Of a DNA stretch of 64,000 nt, positions 50,621-63,677 are shown piece after piece. Position 1 is the stretch's first letter. Each line of letters begins with the position of its first letter. The stretch is from Streptomyces venezuelae (lineage in GTDB: Bacteria; Actinomycetota; Actinomycetes; Streptomycetales; Streptomycetaceae). Below the pieces are notes generated by a model. It made no database searches. It saw only the letters and a list, made by a program, of their open reading frames with translations, and was not told the origin of the DNA. The stretch spans positions 3,277,001 to 3,341,000 of the forward strand of contig NZ_CP029190.1 in the NCBI RefSeq assembly GCF_008642295.1, in the 5' to 3' direction. A program made the translations under genes and the position numbers.

Positions 50621-51417
50621 CGGGACTCCTCCGCCGGCCCGCGGCCCGCTCCGGCCGGGCCGGCGAAGGCCTGGGCGATATCCAGCCAGCGGTCCGCGTC
50701 GGGCCCCTGCGCCTCGACGGCGGCATCGGAGCGGTGCACCCGCTGGGTCACCAGCAGGCAGAAGTCCAGCGCCGGACCGGTGACGCGCTGCGCGGCGTCC
50801 GCCGGGCCGTACGTCCAGACCTCCGCGCCGTCCGGGGCGGTCAGTTCGACCCGGAACTCCTCGGCGGGCACCGGCAGTCCCCGCACCGCGTACGCATAGT
50901 CGCGGGCCCGCACCCCGATCCGGGCCACATGCCGCAGCCGGGCCGTCGGGACCCGTCGTACGCCGAGCGCGTCGGCGATGTCCTGGCCGTGCGCCCAGGT
51001 CTCCATCAGCCGGGCACTGGCCATCGAGGCGGCCTTCATGGGCGGCCCGTACCAGGGGAACCGGGCGTCCGGCGCGGCCTCGGCGAGGGCCGTGTCCAGG
51101 GCCGTACGGCCGGCCCGCCAGCCGGCCAGCAGCTCGGCGGGCGCCAGCCGGGCGCCTTCGGCCGCACCCTCGTCGACAAAACGGTCCGGGGCCGCGAGGG
51201 CGGCCTGGGCCATCCGGCCGAAGGCCTCGGCATCGGTCAGCGCGAGCAGCGCCGCCCGGTCGGTCCACGCGAGGTGGGCGATCTGGTGGGCGATGGTCCA
51301 GCCGGGTGCCGGGGTGGGCAGGGACCAGGACTTCTCGTCGAGCCCTGCCACCAGCAGGTCGAGTTCCCGGCCCTCCTCGCGCAGATCGGACCGGACGGCA
51401 ACGGACGGGTCGAGCAC
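50617..51417 (-). CDS. TIGR03084-family metal-binding (DinB-like) protein
   Basis: A 266-residue protein of the TIGR03084 family, a DinB/MDMPI-like helical bundle. The metal site is expected from His residues in [15 protein letters not shown] and in [19 protein letters not shown]. Family genes are typical neighbours of atuA in actinobacteria; a thiol-dependent isomerase-like role is possible but unproven. GTG 51417 is chosen because GAGGGG is upstream and the domain begins there; the longer frame reads an Arg/Pro leader. It is the first gene of the seven-gene leftward operon, 61 bp from the palindromic operator. Confidence 0.88.
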   Translation of the reverse strand: MLDPSVAVRSDLREEGRELDLLVAGLDEKSWSLPTPAPGWTIAHQIAHLAWTDRAALLALTDAEAFGRMAQAALAAPDRFVDEGAAEGARLAPAELLAGWRAGRTALDTALAEAAPDARFPWYGPPMKAASMASARLMETWAHGQDIADALGVRRVPTARLRHVARIGVRARDYAYAVRGLPVPAEEFRVELTAPDGAEVWTYGPADAAQRVTGPALDFCLLVTQRVHRSDAAVEAQGPDADRWLDIAQAFAGPAGAGRGPAEESR

Positions 51418-51478
51418 GGTGCGCTCCCCTCGGGGACGACGGCGTGAGGGGAAGACTGGCAGGGCCCGGAAGAACAAT

Positions 51479-51490
51479 CAAGCATGCTTG
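51479..51490. promoter_or_regulatory. Operator palindrome of the atu-like operon
   Basis: CAAGCATGCTTG is a perfect 12-bp palindrome, and AATCA on the left with a shifted TGATT on the right adds outer partial symmetry (51476-51497). It is A/T-rich in an otherwise GC-rich gap and lies upstream of the first gene of the operon. The likely binder is the TetR regulator at the operon's end. Confidence 0.7.
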
Positions 51491-51603
51491 CATGATTTTT
51501 TGCCACGGCCGTCGTGGGGCCAACGAAGGTATGGGGCAAGGCTGTTGTGGACGGTGGCGGCACGCCGAGCACCGGGCCGCAAGGCTCGTGACAGGGTGGC
51601 CGG

Positions 51604-52125
51604 ATGACGGCGAACCACACCCACTCATCCGATCTCCGCGCGGCGATATCCCTGGTCTACGACCCCTGCGGGTTCACCTGCACGGAGCCGGTCCCCGAAG
51701 CCGAGAGCGCCGAGTACGCCGCCCACGCATTCACCCTGGACGGCCTCGCCGTCCGGTTCCGCGCCGCCCGGACGACCCCCACCAAGGCCGGCCAGTTCGT
51801 CACCGTGTGGAAGAGGTCCCCGGGCGGCGGGCCCATCCAGCCCTTCGACGCCTCGGACCCGGTCGACCTGTTCGTCATCAGCAGCCGCGACGGCCGGCAC
51901 TTCGGCCAGTTCGTGTTCCCCATGGACGCGCTCCGCCGGCACGGGGTCGTATCGGAGAACGGCTCCGGCGGGAAGCGGGGCTTCCGCGTCTACCCGCCCT
52001 GGGTGACCACCACCAGCCGCCAGGCCGAGCGTACGCAGGCGTGGCAGGTGGAGTACTTCCTGCAGCTGCCCGGGGACGGGCCCCTCGACTCCGCCCGCGC
52101 CGAAGAGCTCTACCACCCCCGCTAG
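51604..52125 (+). CDS. MepB-like protein
   Basis: A 173-residue cytosolic protein of the MepB family: YAAHAFTLDGLAVRFRAART, then KAGQFVTVWKRSPGGGPIQP and DLFVISSRDGRHFGQFVFP. MepB genes were first noted beside a multidrug efflux operon in Staphylococcus; the biochemical function is unknown. An exporter gene of another family is convergent here, with the two stop codons overlapping (CTAG at 52122-52125). The start has AGGGTGG upstream. Confidence 0.84.
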   Translation: MTANHTHSSDLRAAISLVYDPCGFTCTEPVPEAESAEYAAHAFTLDGLAVRFRAARTTPTKAGQFVTVWKRSPGGGPIQPFDASDPVDLFVISSRDGRHFGQFVFPMDALRRHGVVSENGSGGKRGFRVYPPWVTTTSRQAERTQAWQVEYFLQLPGDGPLDSARAEELYHPR

Positions 52126-53117
52126 GGGGTGTTCTGGAGCCGGGGTCCGGCCGTCTGGGAGCGGACCGCGCCCATGCTGGCGGCGATCACCAGGGCGATG
52201 GCCACCGCGTCGGTCACGCCCAGCGCCTGGTGCAGCACCAGGAACCCGGCGGTGGCCGCGATGGCCGGTTCCAGGCTCATCAGGATCGCGAAGGTGGGTG
52301 CCGGCATCCGACGCAGGGCCAGCAGCTCCAGGGTGTACGGGAGCACCGAGGACAGCACCGCCACGCCCAGACCCAGCGCCAGGGTGCTCGGGACGAGCAG
52401 GGCCGAACCGGCCTCGGCGATGCCGAGGGGGAGCGAGAGCACGGCCGCCACCGCCATGGCCAGGGCCAGGCCGTCGGCCTGCGGGAAGCGGCGACCGGTC
52501 CGGGCGCTGAAGACGATGTACGCCGCCCACATCGCGCCGGCGCCGATGGCGAAGGCCGCACCGGCGGGGTCGAGCCCGCCGAAGCCGAAGCCGGCCCCGT
52601 CGCTGCCGTGGCCGGAGAGCAGTACGACTCCGGCCAGCGCGAGGGCCGCCCACAGGAAGTTGACCAGGCGGCGGGAGACGATCACCGAGAGGGCGAGCGG
52701 TCCGAGGACTTCCAGGGTCACCGCGACGCCGAGCGGAATCCGCTCGATGGCCTGGTAGAAGAGGCCGTTCATACCGGCCATGGCGATGCCGAAGGCGAGG
52801 ACCGTGCCCCAGTCGGAGCGGGCGTAGCCGCGGACCTTCGGCCGGCAGATGATCAGCAGGACAAGGGCGGCGGCGGCGAGCCGCAGCGCCACCACGCCCG
52901 CCGCGCCCGCCCGCGGCATGATCATGACGGCGAGGGCGGCGCCGAACTGGACCGAGACTCCGGCCGTGAACACCAGTCCCACCGGCCCGAACCGCGAGGA
53001 CCCACGAGGACCGCGCGTGCCGGGTGCGCCGGCGGCGGGGGCGGTGGTGGTGGTCGGCGCGGGGGTCGGGGTCGGGGCGGGAACAGGGGTGGGCATCGGA
53101 GCGGCGGAGCGGGTCAT
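52122..53117 (-). CDS. EamA/RhtA-type drug/metabolite exporter
   Basis: A 331-residue membrane protein of the EamA (DMT) family with ten predicted helices in two homologous halves, for example FGIAMAGMNGLFYQAIERIP and FAILMSLEPAIAATAGFLVL, the repeated EamA signature. A Pro/Thr-rich cytoplasmic head (PTPVPAPTPTPAPTTTTAPA) is unusual. Relatives such as RhtA export amino acids. The ATG at 53117 has GGAGG only one base away, which is too close; ATG 53096 is an alternative without a site. It overlaps the MepB-like gene by 4 bp at the stops. Confidence 0.88.
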   Translation of the reverse strand: MTRSAAPMPTPVPAPTPTPAPTTTTAPAAGAPGTRGPRGSSRFGPVGLVFTAGVSVQFGAALAVMIMPRAGAAGVVALRLAAAALVLLIICRPKVRGYARSDWGTVLAFGIAMAGMNGLFYQAIERIPLGVAVTLEVLGPLALSVIVSRRLVNFLWAALALAGVVLLSGHGSDGAGFGFGGLDPAGAAFAIGAGAMWAAYIVFSARTGRRFPQADGLALAMAVAAVLSLPLGIAEAGSALLVPSTLALGLGVAVLSSVLPYTLELLALRRMPAPTFAILMSLEPAIAATAGFLVLHQALGVTDAVAIALVIAASMGAVRSQTAGPRLQNTP

Positions 53118-53130
53118 TCCTCCAGACTAG

Positions 53131-57093
<3,963 letters not shown>

Positions 57094-57113
57094 CCGCTTC
57101 CCGACCTACGCAC

Positions 57114-57155
57114 CCGAAGCCCCCGGTGACGGCCGCCCGCCGCCGGGGGCTTCGG
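57114..57155 (+). terminator. serC terminator hairpin
   Basis: A perfect 13-bp stem, CCGAAGCCCCCGG (57114-57126) with CCGGGGGCTTCGG (57143-57155), and a 16-nt loop, 21 bp after the serC stop. It is a typical U-less Streptomyces terminator. Confidence 0.85.
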
Positions 57156-57283
57156 CCTGTCCGGGACTCCAACGTGGTGGTCTTCGCCCACCTCACCGGC
57201 AAGGCGCAGCAGTTCCGCCCGCGCGCGGGCCCGCAGTCCGCGCACGATACCTTCGGGGTCCCAGAACTTCAGGAGGCGGCGGC

Positions 57284-60200
57284 GTGAGCGTGCGAGTGAC
57301 GGCGGACCGGGGCGGCGCGGACCCCTTCGGCACGGCCCGGCTGCGGCGCGGGGTACTCGACTCCTGGGGCGCGGGCCCGGCCCGCTTCCGGGAGGACGCC
57401 AACGCCGAGGAGGATCTCGCGCTCGGCGGCTACCGGGACCGGCTCGTGGTCGAACTCGCGCAGAACGCCGCCGATGCCGCCGCCCGGGCCAAGGTGCCGG
57501 GCCGGCTCCGGATCACCCTGCACGCCCCCGAGCCCGGCGAGGGCGGACACGGCGTCCTGGCCGTGGCCAACACCGGTGCCCCGCTGGACGCCTCCGGGGT
57601 GGAATCGCTGAGCACCCTGCGGGCCTCCGCGAAGCGGGACACCCAGAACCCGGCGGACGCGGCCGAGCGGAGCGTCGGCCGGTTCGGGGTCGGCTTCGCC
57701 GCCGTCCTGGCCGTCACCGACGAACCGGCCGTGGTCGGCCGGCACGGCGGGGTCCGCTGGTCCCTGGCGGAGGCCCGCGAACTCGCCGGCGGGGCCGCCC
57801 AGGGCAGCCCGGGGCTCGGCGACGAGCTGCGCCGCCGGGACGGCCACGTGCCGCTGCTGCGCCTGCCGTTGCCCGCCGAGGGCACCGCGCCCGAGGGCTA
57901 CGACACGGTGGTCATCCTGCCGCTGCGGGACGCCGCCGCCGCGGACCTGACCGAGCGGCTGCTGGCCGGCATCGACGATGCCCTGCTGCTGACCCTGCCC
58001 GGGCTGGCCGAGGTGATCGTGGAGACCGCGGCCGGCACCCGCACCCTGCGCCGCCGGACCGAGGACCGGGCCCCGGAGCACACCGGGGCCACCGAGGTGA
58101 CCGAGATCAGCGAGATCAGCCGGCTCGGCGAGCACGGCGAGTTCGGCGAGGGCGCCGGCACCTCGGGCACCCGCCGCTGGCGCACCGTCCGGCACGGCGG
58201 GCTGCTGGACCCCGCCCTGCTCGCCGACCGGCCCGTCGAGGAACGGCTCCGGCCGTACTGGACGGTGTCCTGGGCGGTCCCGCTGGACGCGGAGGGCGCG
58301 CCCGTACGGCCCGGCACCGCGGCCGTGGTGCACGCCCCGACCCCCACCGACGAACCCCTGGGCATTCCCGCCCTGCTGATCGCCTCGCTCCCGCTGGACA
58401 CCGCCCGCCGGCACCCGGCGCCCGGCCCGCTGACCGACTTCCTGGTGGCGCGGGCGGCCGAGGCGTACGCCGAACTCCTCGACGGCTGGCACCCGGTGAC
58501 CACCGCGCTGGTGGACCTGGTGCCCGGCCCGCTCGGCAAGGGCGAGCTCGACGGGGCCCTGCGGTCGGCGATCCTGCGGCTGCTGCCGCGTACCTCCTTC
58601 CTGGCCCCCGCCGCCCCCTCCGAGGAGCAGAGCTCGCTGCGGCCGTTCGAGGCGGAGGTGGTCGAGGGCGCGGGCGCGGACACCGTACGGGTCCTGGCCG
58701 AAGTGCTGCCCACCCTGCTGCCGGCCGGCCTGGAACGCCGCGCCGAGCTGCGCACCCTGGGCGTGGGCCGGCTTGCGCTGGGCGACGCCATCGAGCGGAT
58801 CGCGGGCGTGGAGCGCCCGCCGCACTGGTGGCACCGGCTGTACGACACCCTGGCCGGGGTGGACCCGGACCGGCTGTCCGGACTGCCGGTCCCGCTGGCC
58901 CCGGAGCCCGGCGGGGCCGAGCCCGCCGGAGCCGGGACCGGAGCCGGGGCGGACCGGTACGGGACCGCCGCCGGGGAACCGCAGACCGGACGGCCGGGCG
59001 GTCCCGAGTGGGCCGGCCTCGCCGACGGCCTCGACGGCCTCGCCGACGGCCTCGACGGCCTCGGCGACGGGTTCGACGGCCTCGGGCCGGCGGCCGGCGG
59101 GCCCCGGATCCGGACCGCCATCGGCCCCCGGCACATCCTGCTGCCCGGTCCCGACACCCCGGCCGGGCTGACCCGGCTCGGCCTCAAGGTGGCGCACCCC
59201 GATGCCGCGCACCCGCTGCTGGAGAAGCTCGGGGCGGTGCCCGCGAGCCCTCGGGCCGTACTGAACACCCCCCAGGTGCGGGCCGCGGTGGCCGGCTCCC
59301 TGGACGCGGGCGAGATCTGGGACGAGGACGCCCCGGACCCGGACGAGCTCGCCGAGATCGTCCTCGGCCTGGTCCGGGACGCCGACCTGCTGCCGGGCGA
59401 CGAGCCGTGGCTGGCCGCGCTGGCCCTGCCCGACGAGGACGGGGAACTCACTCCGGCCGGTGAACTGGTGCTGCCCGGTTCCCCCTTCGCCGCCGTCATC
59501 CGCGAGGGTGAACTCCCGGCGGTGGAGCCGGAGCTGGTGGACCGCTGGGGTGCGCAGCCGCTGACCGCGGTGGGCGTGCTGGCCGGGTTCCAGCTGGTCC
59601 GGGCCACCGATGTGGTGCTGGACCCGGACGAACTGGAGCCGCGCGAGGGCGATTTCGCGGAGCCCGACGACGCGGGCCTGCTGGACGCGGTCGACGTGTG
59701 GTGCGAGGACGTGCTCGACCAGCTGCCGGACACCCCGGTACCGCCGGTGGCGACCGAGCTGGTGGCCGTACGGGACCTGGACCTGGTGGACGACGACCGC
59801 TGGCCGCAGGCCCTGGCGCTGCTCGCGCAGCCGCCGCTGCGGGACGCCCTGACCCAGCCGGTCCGGGTGCTGCTGCCGGACGGCACCACCGAGTCCGTCC
59901 GGCCGTACACCGCCTGGTGGCTGCGCGACCACCCGGTGCTCGACGGCCGCCGGCCGGCCGGGCTCCGGGCGGCCGGCGGCGACCCGCTCCTGGAGGGCCT
60001 CTACACCTCGGCGGACGCCACCGGGTTCGAGGACGAGCAGGTGCTCCGGGCGCTGGGCGTACGGACCTCGGTGGCCGCCCTGCTGGACGAGCCCGGCGGC
60101 GCGGCCGAGCTGCTGGGCCGGCTCGCCGACCCCGACCGGTGGGTGACGGACCGGCAGCTGCACGCGCTGTACGGGGCGCTGGCCGAGCTGGATCCGGAGC

Positions 60201-60688
60201 AGGTCACCCTGCCGGACGAGCTGCGCGCGGTGGTGGACGGCGAGGTGGTGGTCGTCGACGCGGCCGACGCGCTGGTCGCCGATGCGCCGGATCTGCTGCC
60301 GCTGACCGCCGGGCTGCCGCTGCTGCCGGTCGCCCCGGCGCAGGCCGCGGAGCTCGCCGAGCTGCTCCAGGTGCGCCGGCTGTCCGAGACGGTGCCGGCG
60401 GAGGTCACCACCCCGGGTGAGGTGCACGAGGTGCCGGAGCCGGTGCGGGTGCTGCTGGGTCCGGCGACCCCGGCAACGTATCTGGAGCACGAGGAGCTGA
60501 TCGCGGGCGGGGTGGAGCTGGACTGGCGGCTGACCCGGGACGGGGTGCTGCACGCCGCGACCCTGGAGGGGGTCGCGGCCGGGCTGGCCTGGTCCGCGGG
60601 CCAGTGGCCGCGCCGCTTCGAGGTGGCGGCCCTGCTGGAGGACCCGTCCCGGACGGCGGAACTGGCCCGCGACCGCTGGTTCGACTGA
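57284..60688 (+). CDS. Sacsin N-terminal ATPase-like domain protein
   Basis: A 1134-residue cytosolic protein with a Bergerat (GHKL/HSP90-like) ATPase fold at the N-terminus: ELAQNAADAA (N-box), VANTGAPLDASGVESLSTLR, and GRFGVGFAAVLAV (G-box). The remainder is acidic, Leu/Ala/Asp/Glu-rich and helical, with a repeat LADGLDGLADGLDGLGDG near residue 585 and no other motif. It resembles the sacsin-like ATPase genes of actinobacteria; a chaperone-like role is suggested by family only. GTG 57284 is well supported by AGGAGG at 57271-57276. It is separated from serC by a terminator. Confidence 0.85.
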   Translation: MSVRVTADRGGADPFGTARLRRGVLDSWGAGPARFREDANAEEDLALGGYRDRLVVELAQNAADAAARAKVPGRLRITLHAPEPGEGGHGVLAVANTGAPLDASGVESLSTLRASAKRDTQNPADAAERSVGRFGVGFAAVLAVTDEPAVVGRHGGVRWSLAEARELAGGAAQGSPGLGDELRRRDGHVPLLRLPLPAEGTAPEGYDTVVILPLRDAAAADLTERLLAGIDDALLLTLPGLAEVIVETAAGTRTLRRRTEDRAPEHTGATEVTEISEISRLGEHGEFGEGAGTSGTRRWRTVRHGGLLDPALLADRPVEERLRPYWTVSWAVPLDAEGAPVRPGTAAVVHAPTPTDEPLGIPALLIASLPLDTARRHPAPGPLTDFLVARAAEAYAELLDGWHPVTTALVDLVPGPLGKGELDGALRSAILRLLPRTSFLAPAAPSEEQSSLRPFEAEVVEGAGADTVRVLAEVLPTLLPAGLERRAELRTLGVGRLALGDAIERIAGVERPPHWWHRLYDTLAGVDPDRLSGLPVPLAPEPGGAEPAGAGTGAGADRYGTAAGEPQTGRPGGPEWAGLADGLDGLADGLDGLGDGFDGLGPAAGGPRIRTAIGPRHILLPGPDTPAGLTRLGLKVAHPDAAHPLLEKLGAVPASPRAVLNTPQVRAAVAGSLDAGEIWDEDAPDPDELAEIVLGLVRDADLLPGDEPWLAALALPDEDGELTPAGELVLPGSPFAAVIREGELPAVEPELVDRWGAQPLTAVGVLAGFQLVRATDVVLDPDELEPREGDFAEPDDAGLLDAVDVWCEDVLDQLPDTPVPPVATELVAVRDLDLVDDDRWPQALALLAQPPLRDALTQPVRVLLPDGTTESVRPYTAWWLRDHPVLDGRRPAGLRAAGGDPLLEGLYTSADATGFEDEQVLRALGVRTSVAALLDEPGGAAELLGRLADPDRWVTDRQLHALYGALAELDPEQVTLPDELRAVVDGEVVVVDAADALVADAPDLLPLTAGLPLLPVAPAQAAELAELLQVRRLSETVPAEVTTPGEVHEVPEPVRVLLGPATPATYLEHEELIAGGVELDWRLTRDGVLHAATLEGVAAGLAWSAGQWPRRFEVAALLEDPSRTAELARDRWFD

Positions 60689-60718
60689 CGCCCTCGAGGG
60701 ACCGGACCGGGCCGGGGG

Positions 60719-63172
60719 CTAGGCGGGGAACTTCCGGTCCACCCAGCGGAAGCTGAACTCGATGACGGCGGCGGCCATCACGGCGATGCCCACCGCCGTC
60801 CACGGCATGGTGGTGCCGACCAGCTTGAGCTGGAAGAACTCCTGGAGCCAGGGCACCACCAGGACGATCAGGAAGCACAGGCCCATCAGGCCCACCAGCC
60901 CCACCCGCCACCAGGTGTAGGGGCGGGCGATGATCGCCAGGACCCACATCGAGGTGAGGAACAGGGTCAGGGTGGCCGCGCTGGTCTCGGCCTCCAGGGC
61001 CGCCTCGCCGCTGTAGTAGGAGCGGGCCACCAGGTAGGTCACGAAGGTGGCGACCGCGGCCACCACGCCGCCCGGGATGGCGTACCGCATCACGCGTTTC
61101 ACGAAGTGCGGCTTGGCGCGCTCGGTGTTCGGGGCGAGGGCCAGGAAGAAGGCCGGAACGCCGATGGTGAGCGTGGACAGCAGGGTCAGGTGGCGGGGCA
61201 GGAAGGGGTACTCGACCTGGCTGCAGACCACCAGGATGGCCAGCAGCACGGAGTAGACCGTCTTGGTGAGGAAGAGGGTGGCGACCCGGGTGATGTTGCC
61301 GATCACCCGGCGGCCCTCGGCAACCACGGACGGCAGGGTGGCGAAGGAGTTGTTGAGGAGCACGATCTGGGCGACCGCCCGGGTGGCCTCGGAGCCGGAG
61401 CCCATGGAGACGCCGATGTCGGCGTCCTTGAGCGCGAGGACGTCGTTGACCCCGTCTCCGGTCATGGCGACGGTGTGGCCCCTGGACTGGAGGGCGCCGA
61501 CCATGTCCCGCTTCTGCTGCGGGGTGACCCGGCCGAACACGGCGTTCTTGTCGAGCGCCTCGGCCATGGCGTCCTGCTCGGTGGGCAGGCTGCGGGCGTC
61601 GACGGTGTTCTCCGCCCCCGGCAGGCCCAGCTTGCCGGCCACCGCGGAGACGGACACCGCGTTGTCACCGGAGATGACCTTGGCGTGGACGTTCTGCCGG
61701 TCGAAGTAGCGCAGGGTGTCGGCGGCGTCGGGGCGCAGCCGCTGCTCCAGCACGACCAGGGCGGTGGGCCGGACCCCGGTGGCGGGGTCGGTGTCGTCGA
61801 GCTCGCGGACGGACCGGGCGAGGAGCAGCACCCGCAGGCCCTGCTCGTTGAGGTGGTCGATCTCCTCCAGGGCCGGGTCGCCGGAGGGCAGCAGCACGTC
61901 GGGGGCGCCGAGCAGCCAGGTGGAGTTCTCCCCGTCGCCCTCGCTGAAGCTGGCGCCGGAGTACTTGCGGGCGGAGGAGAAGGGCAGCGACTCGGTGCAG
62001 CGCCATTCCTCGCTGTCCGGGTAGGCGTCGATGATGGCCTGGAGGCTGGCGTTGGGGCGGGGGTCGGACTCGCCGAGGGCGCCGAGCACCTTCTGTACGT
62101 ACGCGGGGTCGGCGCCGCCGAGCGGGCGGAGCTCAGTGACGTCCATACCGCCCTCGGTGAGGGTGCCGGTCTTGTCCAGGCAGACCACGTCGACCCGGGC
62201 CAGGCCCTCGATCGCGGGCAGTTCCTGGACCAGGCACTGTTTGCGGCCGAGCCGGATGACACCGATGGCGAAGGCGACGGAGGTGAGCAGGACCAGTCCC
62301 TCGGGGATCATCGGGACGATGCCGCCGACGGTCCGGGCGATGGACTCCTTGAGGTCGTTCTCCTTGACGATCAGCTGGCTGACGATCAGGCCGATCGAGG
62401 TCGGGATCATCATCCAGGTGACGTACTTGAGGATGGTGGAGATGCCGGAGCGCAGCTCGGAGTGGACGAGGGTGAAGCGGGAGGCCTCTTCGGCGAGCTG
62501 GGCGGCGTAGGCCTCGCGGCCGACCTTGGTGGCGGTGAAGGCGCCGCCGCCGGCCACCACGAAGGAGCCGGACATGACCTGGTCGCCGGGCTTCTTCAGG
62601 ACCGGGTCGGCTTCGCCGGTGAGCAGTGATTCGTCGATCTCCAGGCCGTCGGCCTCGCCGACGACGCCGTCGACCACCACCTTGTCGCCGGGGCCGAGTT
62701 CGATGACGTCGTCGAGGACGATCTCGGAGGTGGAGATCTCGGCGGTGCGGCCGTCGCGGCGGACGCTGGGTTTGGCCTCGCCGATGACGGCGAGGCCGTC
62801 CAGGGTCTTCTTGGCGCGGAGTTCCTGGATGATGCCGATGCCGGTGTTCGCGATGATCACGAAGCCGAAGAGGCTGTCCTGGATCGGCGCGACGAAGAAC
62901 ATGATCACCCAGAGCACGCCGATGATGGCGTTGAAGCGGGTGAAGACGTTTCCGCGGATGATGTCGGCGGTGGACCGCGAGGAGCGGACGGGGACGTCGT
63001 TGACGGCGCCGCGGGCGACCCGTTCGGCGACCTGGGCGGTGGTCAGGCCGCCCGGCTTGAACACGGGTGCGGGCAGGGGGACCGGATGGACCGGATCGAG
63101 CTCTGCTCCTGCGTCGATGGCGGCGCCGGCCCGCTCCGGCCCGTCATGATCGATCTGTGCCCGCTGCGTCAT
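60719..63172 (-). CDS. Cation-translocating P-type ATPase
   Basis: An 817-residue P-type ATPase. Phosphorylated Asp333 is in DKTGTLT, the actuator loop is LTGEA (residue 185 onward), the TM4 motif is PMIPEGLVLL (residues 287 onward), and the hinge is TGDGVNDVLALKDADIGV. The ion motif PEGL and the lack of N-terminal heavy-metal domains place it with the Ca2+/Mg2+-like group (type II/HAD-IC) rather than Cu or Zn pumps; the ion is not certain. About ten membrane segments are visible. The ATG 63172 lacks a clear ribosome site. It is followed at 61 bp (measured on its upstream side) by the DUF2530 gene, so they may be cotranscribed. Confidence 0.92.
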   Translation of the reverse strand: MTQRAQIDHDGPERAGAAIDAGAELDPVHPVPLPAPVFKPGGLTTAQVAERVARGAVNDVPVRSSRSTADIIRGNVFTRFNAIIGVLWVIMFFVAPIQDSLFGFVIIANTGIGIIQELRAKKTLDGLAVIGEAKPSVRRDGRTAEISTSEIVLDDVIELGPGDKVVVDGVVGEADGLEIDESLLTGEADPVLKKPGDQVMSGSFVVAGGGAFTATKVGREAYAAQLAEEASRFTLVHSELRSGISTILKYVTWMMIPTSIGLIVSQLIVKENDLKESIARTVGGIVPMIPEGLVLLTSVAFAIGVIRLGRKQCLVQELPAIEGLARVDVVCLDKTGTLTEGGMDVTELRPLGGADPAYVQKVLGALGESDPRPNASLQAIIDAYPDSEEWRCTESLPFSSARKYSGASFSEGDGENSTWLLGAPDVLLPSGDPALEEIDHLNEQGLRVLLLARSVRELDDTDPATGVRPTALVVLEQRLRPDAADTLRYFDRQNVHAKVISGDNAVSVSAVAGKLGLPGAENTVDARSLPTEQDAMAEALDKNAVFGRVTPQQKRDMVGALQSRGHTVAMTGDGVNDVLALKDADIGVSMGSGSEATRAVAQIVLLNNSFATLPSVVAEGRRVIGNITRVATLFLTKTVYSVLLAILVVCSQVEYPFLPRHLTLLSTLTIGVPAFFLALAPNTERAKPHFVKRVMRYAIPGGVVAAVATFVTYLVARSYYSGEAALEAETSAATLTLFLTSMWVLAIIARPYTWWRVGLVGLMGLCFLIVLVVPWLQEFFQLKLVGTTMPWTAVGIAVMAAAVIEFSFRWVDRKFPA

Positions 63173-63232
63173 GCTTTCGACGGTACGGGCCGGGAGGGCC
63201 GTTCACCCGCCGACCAGTCCGAAGATCCGACT

Positions 63233-63538
63233 TCAGGATGAGCCGAATCCTCCCCCGGTCTGCCTGCCCTGCCCCTCGGCGCCGGCGTCGGCAGCAGCGG
63301 CCTGACGCTTGAGCGCGGCATCGCGCGCCCGGACGTACCAGATGCCGATCAGGCCGAGCCCGCCGCCGGCCGCGCAGGTCCACACCCACCACAGCAGGTC
63401 GCGGTCGGCGAACCAGCCGTAGAACGGCAGCTGCACCAGGAACATGGCGAACCAGAGGAGGGTGCCGCCGGTGATGGTGGCGACCACCGGGCCCTCGAGG
63501 GGCGCGGGCGCTTCGTGCTGGGGGGTCCACTTCGCCAT
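63233..63538 (-). CDS. DUF2530-family small membrane protein
   Basis: A 101-residue protein with a conserved head (MAKWTPQHEAPAPLEGPVVA) and two hydrophobic segments (TGGTLLWFAMFLVQLPFYGW and LLWWVWTCAAGGGLGLIGIW), then an Arg/Lys and Ala/Gly tail. It fits actinobacterial DUF2530, whose role is unknown. It lies just upstream of the P-type ATPase in the same direction and diverges from the purine permease gene. Confidence 0.85.
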   Translation of the reverse strand: MAKWTPQHEAPAPLEGPVVATITGGTLLWFAMFLVQLPFYGWFADRDLLWWVWTCAAGGGLGLIGIWYVRARDAALKRQAAAADAGAEGQGRQTGGGFGSS

Positions 63539-63638
63539 GCGGCCAGTCTAGGCGGCCCCATTTTCGGTCTACGCGCGGAGATGGACGGCCCCTCGTTCAT
63601 GTGTTCATACTGAAACGGTTTGCTTGAAAGCGGATTCT

Positions 63639-63648
63639 TTCGTACGAA
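63639..63648. promoter_or_regulatory. TTCGTACGAA palindrome before the permease gene
   Basis: A perfect 10-bp palindrome 29 bp before the permease ATG, overlapping a GGATTC/GAATCC inverted repeat (63632-63651) with a different centre. It may be a purine- or nitrogen-responsive operator; the binding protein is unknown. Confidence 0.4.
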
Positions 63649-63677
63649 TCCACCAAAACGAACCACTTGAGGACCGC

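Noticed and set aside
57269..60553. 1094-codon minus-strand frame opposite the sacsin-like gene
   Set aside because: It is an antisense shadow: Gly/Gln/Arg/Pro-rich, with no domain, while the plus strand has a well-supported start and ATPase motifs.
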